Shown: positions 51,084 to 61,132, numbered from the stretch's first letter. The stretch is DNA of 64,000 nt from Syntrophobotulus glycolicus DSM 8271 (GCF_000190635.1 NC_015172.1:744001-808000), one strand, 5' to 3'. Made by a program: numbers and translations. Notes: generated by a model not told the origin, from the sequence alone.

Positions 51084-51270
51084 TTGCCAATTGAAGTTAT
51101 CCCAGAGTGGATGCTAAATTTAGATGACGAAGACGTCTCGTTCGTAAAGAAATTCAGCAAACGAACCATATCTATCATTCATCAAACGATTAGCTGTAAA
51201 TGGAAAATTTGATTTTGACGCTGCGAAGGTTCTAATTTCCGAGTATAAAAAACATAAAGAGGAATGTTGA
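51084..51270 (+). pseudogene. DUF2089 family remnant with internal deletion and frameshift
   Basis: The N-terminal piece reads PIEVIPEWMLNLDDEDVSFVKKF and, in another frame, the C-terminal piece reads LSFIKRLAVNGKFDFDAAKV then LISEYKKHKEEC with stop at 51268. Both parts match DUF2089 proteins, but the central helix-turn-helix is gone. Confidence 0.65.
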
Positions 51271-51271
51271 T

Positions 51272-51664
51272 ATGAGCTCTATAGTTATCATGTTATCTAG
51301 CCTTATCCTTTTGGCAATATTTGTTGGAATTGTATTCTTGCAAAAACTTCTTACAAAAAAGCACATATTGTTGGGGCTCATATTTCCTTTAATTTCCTTA
51401 TTCAATTCGATGATTATTGACATAGAAATCATATCGATGATAAATAATTTCTATTCAGGGCCAAGAACGATGGAGAAATATCAAAACGGGACACTAATTC
51501 AAAAGAGTACGATTACCACAAATATTGACATTCCAAACACCATTTTGGTTTTAGCGATTTCTAATATTTCCACAATCGTTCTATTTGTAATGTTTTTTGT
51601 TGACCGTAAAAAAATAAAGCGCCAAAAAGAGCTTGCCAAAATGAATATTAGCGATTTAGAATAG
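51272..51664 (+). CDS. Small membrane protein downstream of DUF2089 remnant
   Basis: A 130-residue protein with helices at about residues 3-23, 33-57 and 88-108, the last followed by a basic end (DRKKIKRQKELAKMN). It starts 2 bases after the DUF2089 stop with GAGGAATG upstream. Such membrane proteins commonly follow DUF2089 genes and may form a sensing pair. It looks intact though its partner is broken. Confidence 0.6.
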   Translation: MSSIVIMLSSLILLAIFVGIVFLQKLLTKKHILLGLIFPLISLFNSMIIDIEIISMINNFYSGPRTMEKYQNGTLIQKSTITTNIDIPNTILVLAISNISTIVLFVMFFVDRKKIKRQKELAKMNISDLE

Positions 51665-51774
51665 ACAGTTGGTTTTTTTCTGTCCTCTTTATTACTCCTT
51701 ACCCATAGTTTGCAAGACCAATGTTTATATTTTGTAAAGATATCCAGCCTTGAAAACAAAAAATTGCAAACAAA

Positions 51775-51810
51775 AAAGAGGAATGTTGAAAAAACACATT
51801 TCTCTTTTTC
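51775..51810 (+). terminator. Hairpin with T-run after membrane gene
   Basis: AAAGAGGAATGT (51775-51786) pairs with ACATTTCTCTTT (51796-51807) with one mismatch, followed by TT. It separates the sigma/DUF2089 debris from the ferredoxin-domain gene. Confidence 0.6.
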
Positions 51811-51880
51811 AGCCGCGCCTGCTGTCTGCGAGATAAACGGGAAACCCCCAATTTGAACGTAATATAAGGACGGTGAATCC

Positions 51881-53164
51881 ATGGGACATATTACAAGCAA
51901 AGACGCCTATAAGAATTTAGAAGAAAGAATCAATTGGTTTACCCAGGGGGCGCCGCCATCGGAGAGCCTGTATCATATTTTGCAAGTTCTCTATACAGAA
52001 ACGGAAGCCAAATGGGTCGCGCGTTTGCCGGTCCGCCCGTTTACCGCCCAAAAAGCGGCAAAAATCTGGAAGACCAGTGAAGGGAAAGCGGAAGCTTTTT
52101 TAGAGCAGCTTTGTGAGAAGGCGCTGCTCGTGGATTCCTTTTATAACGGGGTCCGTCAATTTGTCATGCCGCCGCCGATGGCAGGGTTTATTGAATTTGC
52201 CCTGATGCGGACAAGAGGCGACATTGATCAGAAATATTTAAGTGAATTGTATTATCAATATATGAATGTCGAAGAAGATTTTGTTAAGGATCTATTTTTC
52301 GCCACAGAGACCCGTCTGGGGCGGGTTTATGTGCAGGAGCCGGTTTTGACGAATGATAACACCATTCATATTCTGGATTATGAAAGAGCAAGCCATATCA
52401 TTGCGGAAGCAACGCATATCGGCCTTGGAACTTGTTATTGCAGGCATAAGATGTACCATGCGGGCCACCCCTGTGAAATAAATGCCCCCTTGGATGTTTG
52501 CCTCACCCTTGGAGATGTTGCCCGTTCTCTCGCGGAACATGGGCAGCACGCCAGATTAATTGATAAAAAAGAGGCAATGGAAGTATTGGAACGCTCTTAC
52601 GCAGCCAATCTGGTGCAAATTGGCGAAAATGTCCGTGAAGACCCGGCATTTATTTGCAATTGCTGCGGTTGTTGCTGTGAAGCCTTGCAGGCGGCAAGAA
52701 AATTTAGCCCAATGCAGCCGGTGGCCACGACAAATTACATCCCTAAGATTTCCCAAGAATGCGTAGGGTGCGGGAAATGTGCAGAGGTATGTCCGGTCTT
52801 GGCAATTTCCAGGCCAGACAACAAAGAGGGTAGGACGGCAGTTCAAGTAGATCATGAGGTATGTCTTGGTTGTGGGGTATGCGTGCGCAGTTGTCCGAAA
52901 AATGCCGTTGAATTTGTGCGCAGAGAGATTCAAGTCATCACACCGGTGAATAGTACCCATCGGTTTGTCCTGCAGGCCATCGAAAAAGGAACCCTTCAAA
53001 ATCTCGTATTTGATAACCGGGCCTTTGCCAATCATCGTGCGATGGCGGCAGTCCTTGGCGTTATTCTTAAATTGCCGCCGTTCAAGCAGATGCTGGCCAG
53101 TAAACAGTTTAAATCCATCTATTTGGATAGATTATTGTCAAAGGAAAAGGAGAAAGGGCTGTAA
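51881..53164 (+). CDS. 4Fe-4S ferredoxin-domain protein, anaerobe type
   Basis: A 427-residue cytoplasmic iron-sulfur protein. An N-terminal helical domain of about 175 residues is followed by GTCYCRHKMYHAGHPC, a CNCCGCCCE cluster (about residue 263), then two classical clusters, CVGCGKCAEVCP and CLGCGVCVRSCP (about residues 296-335). Similar proteins are frequent in sulfate- and organohalide-reducing Clostridia and are thought to pass electrons; the partner is unknown. It is intact and stands alone amid gene debris. Confidence 0.8.
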   Translation: MGHITSKDAYKNLEERINWFTQGAPPSESLYHILQVLYTETEAKWVARLPVRPFTAQKAAKIWKTSEGKAEAFLEQLCEKALLVDSFYNGVRQFVMPPPMAGFIEFALMRTRGDIDQKYLSELYYQYMNVEEDFVKDLFFATETRLGRVYVQEPVLTNDNTIHILDYERASHIIAEATHIGLGTCYCRHKMYHAGHPCEINAPLDVCLTLGDVARSLAEHGQHARLIDKKEAMEVLERSYAANLVQIGENVREDPAFICNCCGCCCEALQAARKFSPMQPVATTNYIPKISQECVGCGKCAEVCPVLAISRPDNKEGRTAVQVDHEVCLGCGVCVRSCPKNAVEFVRREIQVITPVNSTHRFVLQAIEKGTLQNLVFDNRAFANHRAMAAVLGVILKLPPFKQMLASKQFKSIYLDRLLSKEKEKGL

Positions 53165-53277
53165 ATTTCTGCGGATAGGCTGAGGAGCCGGAGAAGGGGA
53201 TTCTTCGGAAGTAAGAACGATTAAGCGATAGGAGCCGCAACAAAGCCGGAAAGTAAGACAAACAGGAGGAAACCCTG

Positions 53278-53709
53278 ATGAAGAAATTCATACCAATAGC
53301 TTGTGTAGGATGTTTGGTGGTTTTCGGTTATTTTTTATTGAACCTAAACGCTAAAGGTAATCCCAGTATTGATATTGGAAAATCCACAAAGTTCAGCCAA
53401 GAAGAAATACAAGCAGCAGTAGACTGTGTAATTGTAAATTTTAAAGAAGATTTTAAGGGGTGCAATCTCAAAAAAATATGGTATGACGAAGGAGAATCGG
53501 ATTCTGAAATTGGAACTTATATGATTTTTGGAAGAGGTTCGGTCAATGGAGTTAAAGAGGAAAATGTGATTGTTTTGTTCTCAAACTTTGATGTTGGTAC
53601 TGGTGCGGATGCCAGTTTAAATCCGAATTCAACGTATAAGGACTGGAATTGGATACTTATCAGAGAGGATAAGACAGGCAATTGGAAAATAGATGATTGG
53701 GGATACTAA
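53278..53709 (+). CDS. Exported protein of unknown function (DUF4829-like)
   Basis: A 143-residue protein with an N-terminal membrane/signal segment (FIPIACVGCLVVFGYFLL) and a small alpha/beta domain (FSQEEIQAAVDCVIVNFKED ... WNWILIREDKTGNWKIDDWGY, shortened) that resembles the DUF4829/NTF2-like group. AGGAGGAAACC precedes the ATG. The function is unknown. Confidence 0.6.
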   Translation: MKKFIPIACVGCLVVFGYFLLNLNAKGNPSIDIGKSTKFSQEEIQAAVDCVIVNFKEDFKGCNLKKIWYDEGESDSEIGTYMIFGRGSVNGVKEENVIVLFSNFDVGTGADASLNPNSTYKDWNWILIREDKTGNWKIDDWGY

Positions 53710-53741
53710 AGTATTTTTGCGAGGATAGCCACATTTGACTC

Positions 53742-53849
53742 AATGGCGGAGAACACTTAGCCGGAGTGATTCTTAATGCCGTCAAGCAGCAATTCAAAAT
53801 GGACAATAAAGGGGTTTTCGCCGATCTGGCAAAGAGACAGCTGGCTTGA
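53742..53849 (+). pseudogene. C-terminal fragment of an unidentified protein
   Basis: One frame reads NGGEHLAGVILNAVKQQFKM, then DNKGVFADLAKRQLA and stop. It is protein-like but has no start or ribosome site. I could not place it in a family. Confidence 0.3.
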
Positions 53850-54289
53850 TTGTAATCCCTCACACTGCAACCCGATCAAAGGCCATTTCAGAATGCCTGA
53901 ATATATGGCATAATATTCTTATTAATATTGGTACGATAATAATTATATGTACATGATATCCTCAACTTTAAACAAAGAGAGGGTTTTGGATATCGCTAAA
54001 AGTAGCAAACCCTATCAAAAGTAAAATATAATGTTCAAATCTTGTCCGGTTTTTACTGTCTGTGATTAAAGGAAGTCTATAAGCTCATCCTAAATTTGTT
54101 TTTTAGAAAAAAATTTTCAAAGTAACCAAATCATGTCACAAAATCCTCCTTTAATTTGTTCTATTGTTATAGAAATAAAAATCGTTCCACTAAAAGCCAA
54201 GTGTGTGTAACTGACGGATCATACACTTATACCTATCTTCGATATGGCTAAAATAAATATGAAAAATAATGGAGAGGCTGGTGAAGTGA
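53850..54289. other. Intergenic stretch without recognised content
   Basis: About 440 AT-rich bases between a gene fragment and a lipoprotein gene. No open frame of note, no clear repeats or RNA. It probably includes the promoter for the next gene, whose ribosome site GGTGAAG lies at 54279-54285. Confidence 0.5.
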
Positions 54290-55423
54290 TTGAGAAGAGT
54301 GCTTATTCTGTTTATACTCATTGCATTATTATTCTATTCGGGTTGTAATAGCACTCCTGTCGAACAACAGGTTTCAACTGATCAAACTGTTAATCAGGCG
54401 GCGATCCGAACATTTAGCAACGAATTTATTTTGGAGAACAAAAGTATTCCCGAACTTAAGGATCAATCTTTCAATTACATAACGAAAGAATTTAATGGTA
54501 TCCAGGGAGTGATTTGGAATCCTATATGTTTCCTGGACAATGATCGGTTTCTTTATTTGGTTACCAATATGGATTATACGGATCCGTGGGTCTATTGCTA
54601 TAACCTTAAAACGAATAAAGCGGATAAACTCTATCCATCCGAGGGCGGTTTTCAAAATGTATTTATTCAAAATAGCGATAGCTTTTCAATGGTGGACAGT
54701 ACCGCTCTAGTGTCAGTAGAAAAAAATCAGGTTAAAAATAAGACTCTATTTGAAGATTGGAAACAGAAATACAAACAATATGAATCCTGTGATGTCATTG
54801 CCAATCCCCGAACCGGAAAAGTTGTTCTCGTGGACAATCATACAAAAAAATGTACATTAACTGATTTGAATCTGCAAAAGGCAGTGGAGCTGCCTTTAAC
54901 GGGAGTGTATAGTGCCTGCTGGATCGATGACAACAACATCATCCTGGGAGCCTTTGATCATTTTAAGGAGCGTCAGGGCAGTGCTGTCATTACATATAAT
55001 ATTAAAAACGAAACGACAACAAAAACCTATCTTGGGGAGCGGTTTTTTGTTGGCCCCAGCCGAGACTCCGATGAGTATTGCGGATTTGCGTATTTAGATG
55101 ATGACCGCGGCCCTCTGAATACTTTTGGGGTGATCGATTATACCAGGAATAAAATAATTTTTCTGGATTTTCAAAATACATCTGATATCAAATTTCAAAG
55201 TCATTGGGTCATTACGGCAACAACTGAGAAGCCAATCGATTGGGAAGCGTGGGAAAAGACGACTGAGGGAACGGTACAATTGTGCGTTTATGATGTAGCC
55301 GCCAATTCCTATATTATCAGGGACAAGGCTTTACCCCGTCAGGCAGGAATGATCATTTCACCAGACGGCAGGACAATCGTTTATAAAACCTTTGAGAAAA
55401 ATTATATCAACTGGGAGAAATAA
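54290..55423 (+). CDS. Lipoprotein with beta-propeller-like repeats, unknown function
   Basis: A 377-residue lipoprotein. The signal peptide ends at the lipobox LFYSGC (Cys about residue 19). The mature part has recurring D/N-aromatic strands (CFLDNDRFLYLVTNMDY, SACWIDDNNIILGAFDH, GMIISPDGRTIVYK) like a degenerate WD/TolB propeller. It is probably anchored outside the membrane. TTG 54290 is taken as start. No neighbours explain it. Confidence 0.65.
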   Translation: MRRVLILFILIALLFYSGCNSTPVEQQVSTDQTVNQAAIRTFSNEFILENKSIPELKDQSFNYITKEFNGIQGVIWNPICFLDNDRFLYLVTNMDYTDPWVYCYNLKTNKADKLYPSEGGFQNVFIQNSDSFSMVDSTALVSVEKNQVKNKTLFEDWKQKYKQYESCDVIANPRTGKVVLVDNHTKKCTLTDLNLQKAVELPLTGVYSACWIDDNNIILGAFDHFKERQGSAVITYNIKNETTTKTYLGERFFVGPSRDSDEYCGFAYLDDDRGPLNTFGVIDYTRNKIIFLDFQNTSDIKFQSHWVITATTEKPIDWEAWEKTTEGTVQLCVYDVAANSYIIRDKALPRQAGMIISPDGRTIVYKTFEKNYINWEK

Positions 55424-55593
55424 TACTATCTTATGATTTAATGATATAGTCAGCCGGACCGGATGATCTTGAGTGGTTGAAGTCGGCAGCTCTTCTTTAG
55501 GATATAGATGAAGTATTTTTTGTGTCCAAAGACAGAAATGAATTTTATTTTCAAAATTTGCGCAGGTAATCTGTTTTTAGAGGAATGTGAGAA

Positions 55594-56254
55594 TTGAAAG
55601 AGTTTTTAAATCAATGCAGGAAAAGTAACGCCAAAAAAAATCTTAATTCTGAGATAGTAAACACTTTATTGATTTTAATTCTTGGAATTGCCTTAGGGAT
55701 ATTTGCAAAAATCATTGATAACATATCGATAAATGATGAGATTTTATGGCAAAGAATACTTGAAGAAATATCGTTAAGAAATGTACTGTCAAGCTTATCG
55801 GGATGGGCATTTCTCGCTCTGATTATTGCTGTTTACAGTAAACGAGCAGGGAGAGCGAGTATAAATGTATTTGGTTTTTTCACAGGTATGTTAATCGGGT
55901 ATTATTACATTACAATAAACAGTATCTGGATTCTTCCCGAGGACAACTATGCTTTATTGGGGTATCATTACATTAATTACTCCTGTGGCAGCCTTTTTTA
56001 CTTGGTATTCCAAAGGGGAGGGAATATTTTCCATTCTTTGCTCGGCAATAATCCTAAGTATCTTTTTTGATCAGGCTTTTTCTTTCGGGATCTGGTATAT
56101 CAATGTTTCTTATTATACAGAATTGATTATTCTGTTTTTATCAATCGCACTGTTATATAGGGACAAAAAGCAGATAAGTTTTTCACTAATTGGAGCGCTG
56201 GTTATCGCACCTTTTGTTCAGTTTTGCTCATCATTTATTTTTGGTGAATTGTAA
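55594..56254 (+). pseudogene. DUF6518-like membrane protein broken by a frameshift
   Basis: Frame one (from TTG 55594) encodes four helices up to SIWILPEDN, then turns to nonsense. A second frame from about 55949 continues naturally (LYWGIITLITPVAAFFTWYS, then DQAFSFGIWYINVSYYTEL). Together they give one membrane protein of about 219 residues. The break lies near 55940-55950. A sequencing error would give the same picture. Confidence 0.65.
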
Positions 56255-56286
56255 GAATGCATAGGCATTTTTGATGGATTCCCGTT

Positions 56287-56434
56287 GGTTTAATAAAAAT
56301 CATCGCTATGCGGCTGCTGGTCATGAACATGGAGCAGAGACTCCGGATTCTTATACTCAATTTCATCGAAGGGTATTTCAGACTGTTCAGACTTGCTTGA
56401 TTGATCAAGTTTTAATCTGTTCAGCAATCCCTAA
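56287..56434 (+). pseudogene. Second IS1182-like transposase end
   Basis: The last 37 or so residues of a transposase (IIAMRLLVMNMEQRLRILIL, NFIEGYFRLFRLA, stop at 56400) are followed at 56414 by the same 20-base element end as at 22682. The two copies have diverged in the coding part, so they are separate old insertions. Confidence 0.75.
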
Positions 56435-56483
56435 GTATCGAAGATGAACTGCGCCAGATTTCAGGTTAAGGGAGTAACTGACT

Positions 56484-57110
56484 ATGCGCGACAACAAAAA
56501 ATTTTGGGACCGGTATTCCGGGCTGTATGATTTCCAGATTAACCGGTTTAATAAAGCGGCATACGAAGAAATGTACAATTTGATGTCGGAAGTGCTGAAA
56601 GCTGATATGCGGGTTTTGGAGGTCGCCACCGGAACCGGTTTAATCGCGCTTGGCATAGCCAAATTTGTCCGGCAAGTTGAGGCGACGGACTTTTCCCCTA
56701 AGATGATTGAAACCGCAAAAAAGAAAATTGTTCCGTCAAATGTGAAATTTTCTATCGAAGATGCTACAGCCTTATCCTTTGCGCATGACTCGTTTGATGC
56801 GGTCATCATTTCCAATGCGTTGCATATTATGCCGGACCCTGAAGCGGCGCTGGGGAGTATCCGCAGGGTACTGAAACCTGGTGGATTACTGATCGCACCG
56901 ACCTTTGCACATGGGCACCTAAAAAACTCCACCTGGAATCTGAACGCCAAAATACTGAAACTCATCGGGTTTGAAACTTACTCGAAGTGGACACCGGAGG
57001 AATATACCCGGTTTATTGAGAAAAATGGTTTTTCTGTTGGCCGGCGGAAAGGATTAAGAGCCGCATTTCCGCTTGTCTATCTTGAGGCGACTAAAGTCTG
57101 TCAATCTTGA
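56484..57110 (+). CDS. SAM-dependent methyltransferase, UbiE-like class I
   Basis: A 208-residue methyltransferase: motif I VLEVATGTGLIALGIA (about residues 44-59), motif II VEATDFSPKMIETAKKK, then FDAVIISNALHIMPDPEAAL and VLKPGGLL. Length and pattern suit small-molecule or lipid methylation; the substrate is unknown. TTAAGGGAG precedes the ATG. It immediately follows the IS end and stands alone. Confidence 0.82.
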   Translation: MRDNKKFWDRYSGLYDFQINRFNKAAYEEMYNLMSEVLKADMRVLEVATGTGLIALGIAKFVRQVEATDFSPKMIETAKKKIVPSNVKFSIEDATALSFAHDSFDAVIISNALHIMPDPEAALGSIRRVLKPGGLLIAPTFAHGHLKNSTWNLNAKILKLIGFETYSKWTPEEYTRFIEKNGFSVGRRKGLRAAFPLVYLEATKVCQS

Positions 57111-57350
57111 TGGAATGAGGATACTTTACGCCATGATATACCCGGCCAAGGAAAGCCCTTATTTTGGTTCGCGGGCCGGCAGAAGTCGCAAGCTCATCCC
57201 AGCCAAACCTAAGATCTTCCGCTATTTAAGTTACAAGTGGCAATAAATCATAGAAGTTTGTCTTAATAAAGTAATCCTCAAGGCTCAGCTTTCGCCTCTG
57301 GGGTTCATTATATAGGCCGGTAACACGGTATACGAAACCTAGATAACTGG

Positions 57351-57995
57351 TTATACGCTTTTACTCAAAACTCCATTTTCCATACTATATACATAATCAC
57401 ATATCTCGTTTATATCTTCACTGTTATGACTTGCTAATAGAATTGTAACAGATTTAGATTTAAGTTCTAAAAGAAGTTCTCTAATTTTCTTTACACCTTC
57501 TGAGTCAAGACCATTCATTGGTTCATCAAGTATTAATAGTTTAGGTTCTTCCATAAGCGCTTGTGCAATACCTAATCTTTGTTTCATACCTAAAGAGTAT
57601 TTTCTTACTGGTTTTTTATTGTTAGGATCTAATCCAACTAAAGCAATGGTTTCATTTATTTTTTCATCGCTTATTGTATTATTTATACTAGCTAGTATCT
57701 TTAAGTTTTTGAAAGCAGAATATTGAAGTAGGAACCCTGGGTTTTCAATGATTATGCCTGTGCTATCAGGGAAGCTGCCATTCTTAATAGGCTTATCAAA
57801 TACCTTTATTTCACCTTCAGTTATGTTAATTAAGCCACAAACAGCTTTAAAAAGCATACTCTTACCAGAGCCATTTCTACCAACTATTCCATATGCCTTA
57901 CCACTTTCAAGACCTAAACTAACGTTATTAAGTACCTTTGTGCCTTTTATATCTTTTGTTAAGTTGGAAATTTCTACAACTTTTATATTCTCCAT
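57351..57995 (-). CDS. ABC transporter ATPase of AT-rich export/immunity cassette
   Basis: A 214-residue ATPase: Walker A GRNGSGKSM, signature YSLGMKQRLG and Walker B LLILDEPMNGLD. This short type is common in bacteriocin or lantibiotic self-protection transporters. It is the last gene of a minus-strand set with three membrane proteins. The whole cassette is much richer in A and T than the rest of the window, a sign of transfer. Confidence 0.88.
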   Translation of the reverse strand: MENIKVVEISNLTKDIKGTKVLNNVSLGLESGKAYGIVGRNGSGKSMLFKAVCGLINITEGEIKVFDKPIKNGSFPDSTGIIIENPGFLLQYSAFKNLKILASINNTISDEKINETIALVGLDPNNKKPVRKYSLGMKQRLGIAQALMEEPKLLILDEPMNGLDSEGVKKIRELLLELKSKSVTILLASHNSEDINEICDYVYSMENGVLSKSV

Positions 57996-58018
57996 ATTTA
58001 TTTACCTCCAATATTTAA

Positions 58019-58771
58019 TTAATGTAGTATTTGAAATAAATCTCTTTTAACTATAATTCTATTGATAAAAATTAAATTTACAATTATTATAAGGGCTAAA
58101 AATAGGAATGACCATTGATAACTGAAATTAGAAATTATATGTTTTGACAGTATTCCTTGATTGAAAGGAAGGTATTTATCAATTTTAAGAATATCTCCAA
58201 GTGTAATCGATAAAAAAAGTGTCATTATTAGAACTAAAAATGATTGATTGTGTTTTCTGCTAACTAAACTAATAAAAATATATAAAGTTATCAAGTAATA
58301 ACTTGAGAGTGATAGTAACCCAATAATTTTAAAAATTTCACTTATTCCATTTAAATTAAAGTTTATATTAATTACGCTAGCACATATAAACATAATAGAA
58401 GTTCCAAAAATAAAATATATAATGCAAACTGAAAAAGAAGTAATTTGTAAGCAGATATGCCAATATATTTTATTTCCGAGCCTTGGTAACGTATAAATGC
58501 TTCTTCTATCAAGTTCTTTGAAAAAGAAATTACCGATTATATAGATTAAAAAGAATTGATAAAGCCCCCATGTAAATACTTCAATAAGGTTATCATTATT
58601 AGATGGCCCACGAAATATTATATTAATAATTTCACTAAAACTATGACCATCACTGATGGAATTAAATTTTACTACAAATATATAAATAAAAATAATAACT
58701 GTGCAACATAAACTACCTATTGAAAAAACTGAGCGCAAGTTATTTTTTATGATCCTTAAATATCTTTTCAT
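58019..58771 (-). CDS. ABC permease-like membrane protein (third)
   Basis: A 250-residue protein with about six hydrophobic helices and no soluble domain. It begins 2 bases before the previous gene's stop and is followed by the ATPase gene. It resembles ABC-2 type permeases in layout only. Probably a transmembrane partner of the ATPase. Confidence 0.65.
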   Translation of the reverse strand: MKRYLRIIKNNLRSVFSIGSLCCTVIIFIYIFVVKFNSISDGHSFSEIINIIFRGPSNNDNLIEVFTWGLYQFFLIYIIGNFFFKELDRRSIYTLPRLGNKIYWHICLQITSFSVCIIYFIFGTSIMFICASVININFNLNGISEIFKIIGLLSLSSYYLITLYIFISLVSRKHNQSFLVLIMTLFLSITLGDILKIDKYLPFNQGILSKHIISNFSYQWSFLFLALIIIVNLIFINRIIVKRDLFQILH

Positions 58772-58773
58772 AA

Positions 58774-59580
58774 CTATTCCCCATAACTACAATCTTTCTT
58801 CTTTGTTAATTTATTTCCTATGATATATATTAATACGATTAAGATGAACCAATAAGCTAGTTTTGATATTATATAAGTACCATTAGTAACTTCATTTACT
58901 CTAGAGTTCATTATATAAATATTATTGGTGAATGAAAACCTTGATAGATTTCCAGCATCAAAGGCCATGCTTAAAGCATTTAATATAATTACTAATGCAA
59001 AAGAGACTGCCCTTTTCTTGAAAATAATATTACATACAATAAAAAACATAGATATGAAAAACAGGTATAACATAGTAAGAAAACTAGTTATCAATACAAG
59101 TAATATAGGAGTTATTTCTTGTGTGATCAGCTTAATAACTTCGTTATCATACGACAAATTCACTTTACCGGTCATTGTATAAAAGAAATATGGACTCCAT
59201 GAGTTAACAAAGCTCATAAAACTTCCCATTATGATACATATAATATTTATAAAAACAACAATTCCTATAGAAAAAACAAATGCAGATAATACATTTGCTC
59301 TATAAACTTCTTGCTTTGAACTAAATCTAGTATTTAAGTAATTATAAAAATTTTTTTTATCAAAAATATTGTATATAATAACCAGAAAAAACAAATCTAT
59401 ACTATAGAACAATGATAGATATGAAAAATTATTAATAATAAAGTCATAAATATTATATTTATGACTACTAGAAATTAAGTTTAATAGCAAAGAGAATTGA
59501 TAAATAACTAATAAAGCAGAAAATATAAATAGTTTGGTTGTTGAAATTTTGAATTGTAGATAATTACAAATTCTTTTCAT
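58774..59580 (-). CDS. ABC permease-like membrane protein (second)
   Basis: A 268-residue protein with about six helices, many Ile/Asn/Phe residues and a short basic C-terminus (KLTKKKDCSYGE). It overlaps the first permease gene by 17 bases. Likely part of the same transporter; DUF2705-like proteins have similar layout. Confidence 0.65.
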   Translation of the reverse strand: MKRICNYLQFKISTTKLFIFSALLVIYQFSLLLNLISSSHKYNIYDFIINNFSYLSLFYSIDLFFLVIIYNIFDKKNFYNYLNTRFSSKQEVYRANVLSAFVFSIGIVVFINIICIIMGSFMSFVNSWSPYFFYTMTGKVNLSYDNEVIKLITQEITPILLVLITSFLTMLYLFFISMFFIVCNIIFKKRAVSFALVIILNALSMAFDAGNLSRFSFTNNIYIMNSRVNEVTNGTYIISKLAYWFILIVLIYIIGNKLTKKKDCSYGE

Positions 59581-60364
59581 TTTTTACTATCACTCCTGAA
59601 TAAAATAAGCCAAACCCCAATATCATTAATAATATTAGATAAATAAATACATGAGATGTACTTACTATTCGATTTAAAGCATAAACTTGTGCCAAATTAA
59701 AATTAAAAACTCTATTTATTCCCAATATTTCTACCAATGTCCCACAAAGCATATAATAAAAAAACGGAATTATTAAAACTAAATATCTATTTTTTATCCA
59801 AGCTGAAAGCCCCATTGCTAATGCTGCAATAACCATATAACATAAACCAGTAATTAAAATACATATAAGACCATATCCTAATTTATTTGAATAAAATAAA
59901 CTACTAAACGGTCCCCCTACTGTTACTATATTAGATATTCTATTTCCAATTCCATATGTAGAAATCAAAAATATAAGCATCATAAAACTTGCTGCACTTC
60001 CTACTAATGCACTAGAAAGGGCATTTACTATAAATTTTATCCAAACATATTTTTTTATGGACATTCTTGAATATATAAACTTTGCAAATCCAGTTTCTTT
60101 TTCTAATAGGTATGAATCTGAATGGATAATTGTTGCTAATAAGGGAAATATTACAACGAGAAATGCAGCCGGTGAAGTACTCCTTATTCTTGTAAAAACA
60201 TCAATTGCATCAAAATGTTCTTTTGATTCTTTAATCCCATAATGAGGAAAATTGATAAACACTAATAATGGTATAATTAATGCTACTAATGCAATCAAAA
60301 AAGAAATCAGAGCATTTTTCCCAAATAAAGCTCTTTTCATTTCGTTTTTAATATAATGTTTCAC
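59564..60364 (-). CDS. ABC permease-like membrane protein (first)
   Basis: A 266-residue protein with about six helices. The N-terminus (KNEMKRALFGKNALISFLIA) and a DSYLLEKETGFAKFIYSRM loop resemble DUF2705/ABC-2 type permeases. It opens the four-gene transporter set. A degraded IS3 element separates it from the peptide gene at 61133. Confidence 0.68.
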   Translation of the reverse strand: MKHYIKNEMKRALFGKNALISFLIALVALIIPLLVFINFPHYGIKESKEHFDAIDVFTRIRSTSPAAFLVVIFPLLATIIHSDSYLLEKETGFAKFIYSRMSIKKYVWIKFIVNALSSALVGSAASFMMLIFLISTYGIGNRISNIVTVGGPFSSLFYSNKLGYGLICILITGLCYMVIAALAMGLSAWIKNRYLVLIIPFFYYMLCGTLVEILGINRVFNFNLAQVYALNRIVSTSHVFIYLILLMILGFGLFYSGVIVKNEKNL

Positions 60365-60462
60365 GTTAAAACCTATCCCTTCATAGCTTGCTTATATAAT
60401 TAGTGAACCGTCTCTGGTTTGATGGACAAGAAACTGAGATAATATTTTTTTGGAGGTGTCCA

Positions 60463-60990
60463 TTTTTAGTGACAAGGGTAAACGGTATAATCAAGAATTT
60501 AAGTTGTAAATAGTCAAAATGATTGTAGAAAAGGGGGCGAAGTGTCCCTAGTGCTTCTGCTGACGTGGGATATCTGAGCAAACCCTATATCGATGGGTAA
60601 ATCAATATCGAAGAGATTTAAAAGATGCACCGGGTAGTAGAAAACTGTAACCTTCCGACGAAGAAATTCGTCAAATAAAACGCTGTTCCCTCGGAGAGGA
60701 AGATGCCATTCTAAAAAGGCAACGGTATCTTCATAAACTACCGGAAGTAAGATTTCCAGTTCATTGATGAATGGCTTCAAGTTCCGGATGGAGAAGATGT
60801 GCCAAGTTCTTAAGGTTTCGAGGGTATTTTATGCATGAGTGCAATAGGTCAAAAATTAAACGTCAAGAAGATGAAGATAGGCTTGCGGCAGAGCCCCAAG
60901 AAGGTAAGGAATTCAATGAATTAATCGGAAGTCACAGTTTTGCCTGTCTATTTTATCGGGGACAGCTCATTGCTTATCTAAGCTGATGTT
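60463..60990 (+). pseudogene. Degraded IS3-family element (orfA and start of orfB)
   Basis: Broken frames on the plus strand spell an IS3-type transposase in order: KMIVEKGA, VNQYRRDLKDAPGS, PSDEEIRQIKR, then AILKRQR, KLPEVRFPV, and an OrfB start CNRSKIKRQEDEDRLAAE. Several stops and frameshifts are present. The element stops after about 530 bases. Confidence 0.7.
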
Positions 60991-61132
60991 ACAATCTTTA
61001 GTTAATAATTATAATAATGACTCAACTAGCAACCAAAGCAAGTTGAGCCACTATTAACCTATATCAATACATAATTCATTTATGCCTAAGTTTGCTAGAG
61101 CTGTATTGATGCTATTATATTCACAATATATC

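Noticed and set aside
60771-60986. A 71-codon open frame upstream of the peptide gene
   Set aside because: It is part of the decayed IS3 OrfB rather than an independent gene.
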